Under the pieces are notes generated by a model that made no database searches, was not told where the DNA came from, and was given only the letters and a program-made list of their open reading frames with translations. The position numbers were made by a program, and so were the translations under genes. Of a stretch of 5,811 bases of DNA, positions 5,481-5,811 are shown piece by piece (within the stretch, counting starts at the first letter, position 1; each line of letters opens with the position of its first letter). The stretch is from Clostridiales bacterium (GTDB lineage: Bacteria; Bacillota; Clostridia; WRLR01): NCBI GenBank assembly GCA_031263625.1, contig JAISFK010000173.1:1-5811 (forward strand), read 5' to 3'.

Positions 5481-5501
5481 GCGGCGCTTTCGAAGCGCCG
5501 C
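5481..5501. repeat. Perfect 9-bp stem hairpin
   Basis: GCGGCGCTT (5481-5489) and AAGCGCCGC (5493-5501) are exact reverse complements around TCG. It lies about 110 bp after the stop codon of the plus-strand gene and beside the serpin-like remnant. No T-tract follows on either strand, so it is not a standard intrinsic terminator, although it could slow transcription or protect an mRNA 3' end. Confidence 0.5.
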
Positions 5502-5532
5502 AAGGCGGCGGCTCGCGCTTGGCGGCTGCACG

Positions 5533-5585
5533 GTAGTGCGGTGGTGCGGTGGTGCGGGGGTTTGCATGAGTTGGGCATGAGTTGC
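5533..5585. repeat. Short tandem repeats (8-bp x3 and 11-bp x2)
   Basis: GTAGTGCG, GTGGTGCG, GTGGTGCG occupy 5533-5556. GCATGAGTTGG at 5564-5574 is followed directly by GCATGAGTTGC at 5575-5585. Both look like slippage products in noncoding DNA ahead of the ATPase promoter. Confidence 0.7.
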
Positions 5586-5607
5586 GCCTTCGCGCCTTCT
5601 TTCTGTC

Positions 5608-5636
5608 TTGCTTTTGCATGCGCGCCATGATATGAT
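5608..5636 (+). promoter_or_regulatory. Extended -10 promoter of the AAA+ ATPase gene
   Basis: TATGAT (5631-5636, five of six consensus bases) is preceded by TG at 5628-5629 with one intervening base, giving an extended -10. TTGCTT (5608-5613) is a partial -35 at a 17-bp spacing. The predicted start near 5643 would leave a leader of about 44 nt before the ATG. Confidence 0.65.
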
Positions 5637-5686
5637 TTGGCCATTGAAGCCCATATACGGGGACCATGCGCGGAGAAAGGACGATC

Positions 5687-5811
5687 ATGGCTACTAGCGT
5701 TAACGCCATGGAGCTCGAACGAATTTTAAAGATCACGCCCGGCCATCACAATATCATGCTGGTCGGCAGGCACGGGATCGGCAAATCGCGCATCGTCGAG
5801 GCTTATTTCGC
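5687..5811 (+). CDS. MoxR-like AAA+ ATPase, N-terminal part (cut by window end)
   Basis: The first 41 codons of a gene that runs off the window. The segment ILKITPGHHNIMLVGRHGIGKSRIVEAYF (described by parts: ILKITPG 13-19, NIMLVG 22-27, Walker A GRHGIGKS 27-34) shows a hydrophobic strand followed by a P-loop, with Lys33 and Ser34 as the expected nucleotide-binding residues. The P-loop within 30 residues of the start and the helix before it fit the MoxR/AAA_5 group of AAA+ ATPases, which commonly act as chaperones for a von Willebrand A-domain partner encoded next door. That partner, Walker B and the sensor residues would all lie outside the window. The start is supported by GGAGAAAGG at 5672-5680, six bases upstream, and by a good promoter. 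The ATPase call is firm; the MoxR subfamily assignment is less so. Confidence 0.75.
   Translation, partial: MATSVNAMELERILKITPGHHNIMLVGRHGIGKSRIVEAYF

Noticed and set aside
5481..5501. Intrinsic terminator for the two-repeat protein gene
   Set aside because: The stem is perfect but no run of T follows on either strand, so only a hairpin is reported.
5400..5580. Plus-strand reading containing KIRQRVSEQT, which resembles a serpin motif
   Set aside because: It is the reverse complement of the serpin-like minus frame and continues into Arg-rich and repeat-derived sequence, so the resemblance is coincidental.

Overview
The window is GC-rich (roughly 60% or more by eye), with purine-rich Shine-Dalgarno sites and sigma-A/sigma-70-like promoters. 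A lipoprotein joins a copper-amine-oxidase-type N-terminal domain to a COG4880-type secreted beta-propeller. That combination points to a high-GC Bacillota, probably clostridial. This is an inference from domain content, and no marker gene in the window fixes the taxon.

Layout, left to right. Positions 49-634 on the minus strand hold a compact type II toxin-antitoxin operon: a Phd/YefM-type antitoxin followed, with an 11-nt overlap, by a RelE/ParE-type toxin. It has its own promoter (682-710) and a TGTACA-centred palindrome over the -10 box. Positions 719-890 hold a GC-rich inverted repeat and an 11/9-bp tandem repeat array that runs into the stop codon of the next gene. Positions 884-4168 (minus) encode a very large Ala-rich lipoprotein with a stalk-like N-terminal domain and a beta-propeller carrying a long Ala/Pro/Thr insert. 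Positions 4169-4517 form an AT-rich divergent intergenic region with a seven-unit, mostly 13-bp repeat array that ends exactly at a candidate promoter for the plus-strand gene at 4518-5372. That gene encodes a secreted protein of unknown function built from two copies of a domain I do not recognise. Its 3' end overlaps, antisense, an isolated serpin-like coding remnant (5332-5475). Hairpin and short tandem repeats follow. A good extended -10 promoter (5608-5636) then drives the start of a MoxR-like AAA+ ATPase (from 5687) that is cut off by the window edge.

The genes do not form one pathway. The toxin-antitoxin pair is a self-contained cassette. The lipoprotein and the two-repeat protein are both predicted to be exported and are divergently transcribed, so they could share regulation. 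The ATPase starts a separate unit. I see no clear new system. The most unusual items are the two-repeat secreted protein with its promoter-abutting 13-bp array, the serpin-like remnant, and the repeat array at the lipoprotein stop codon.
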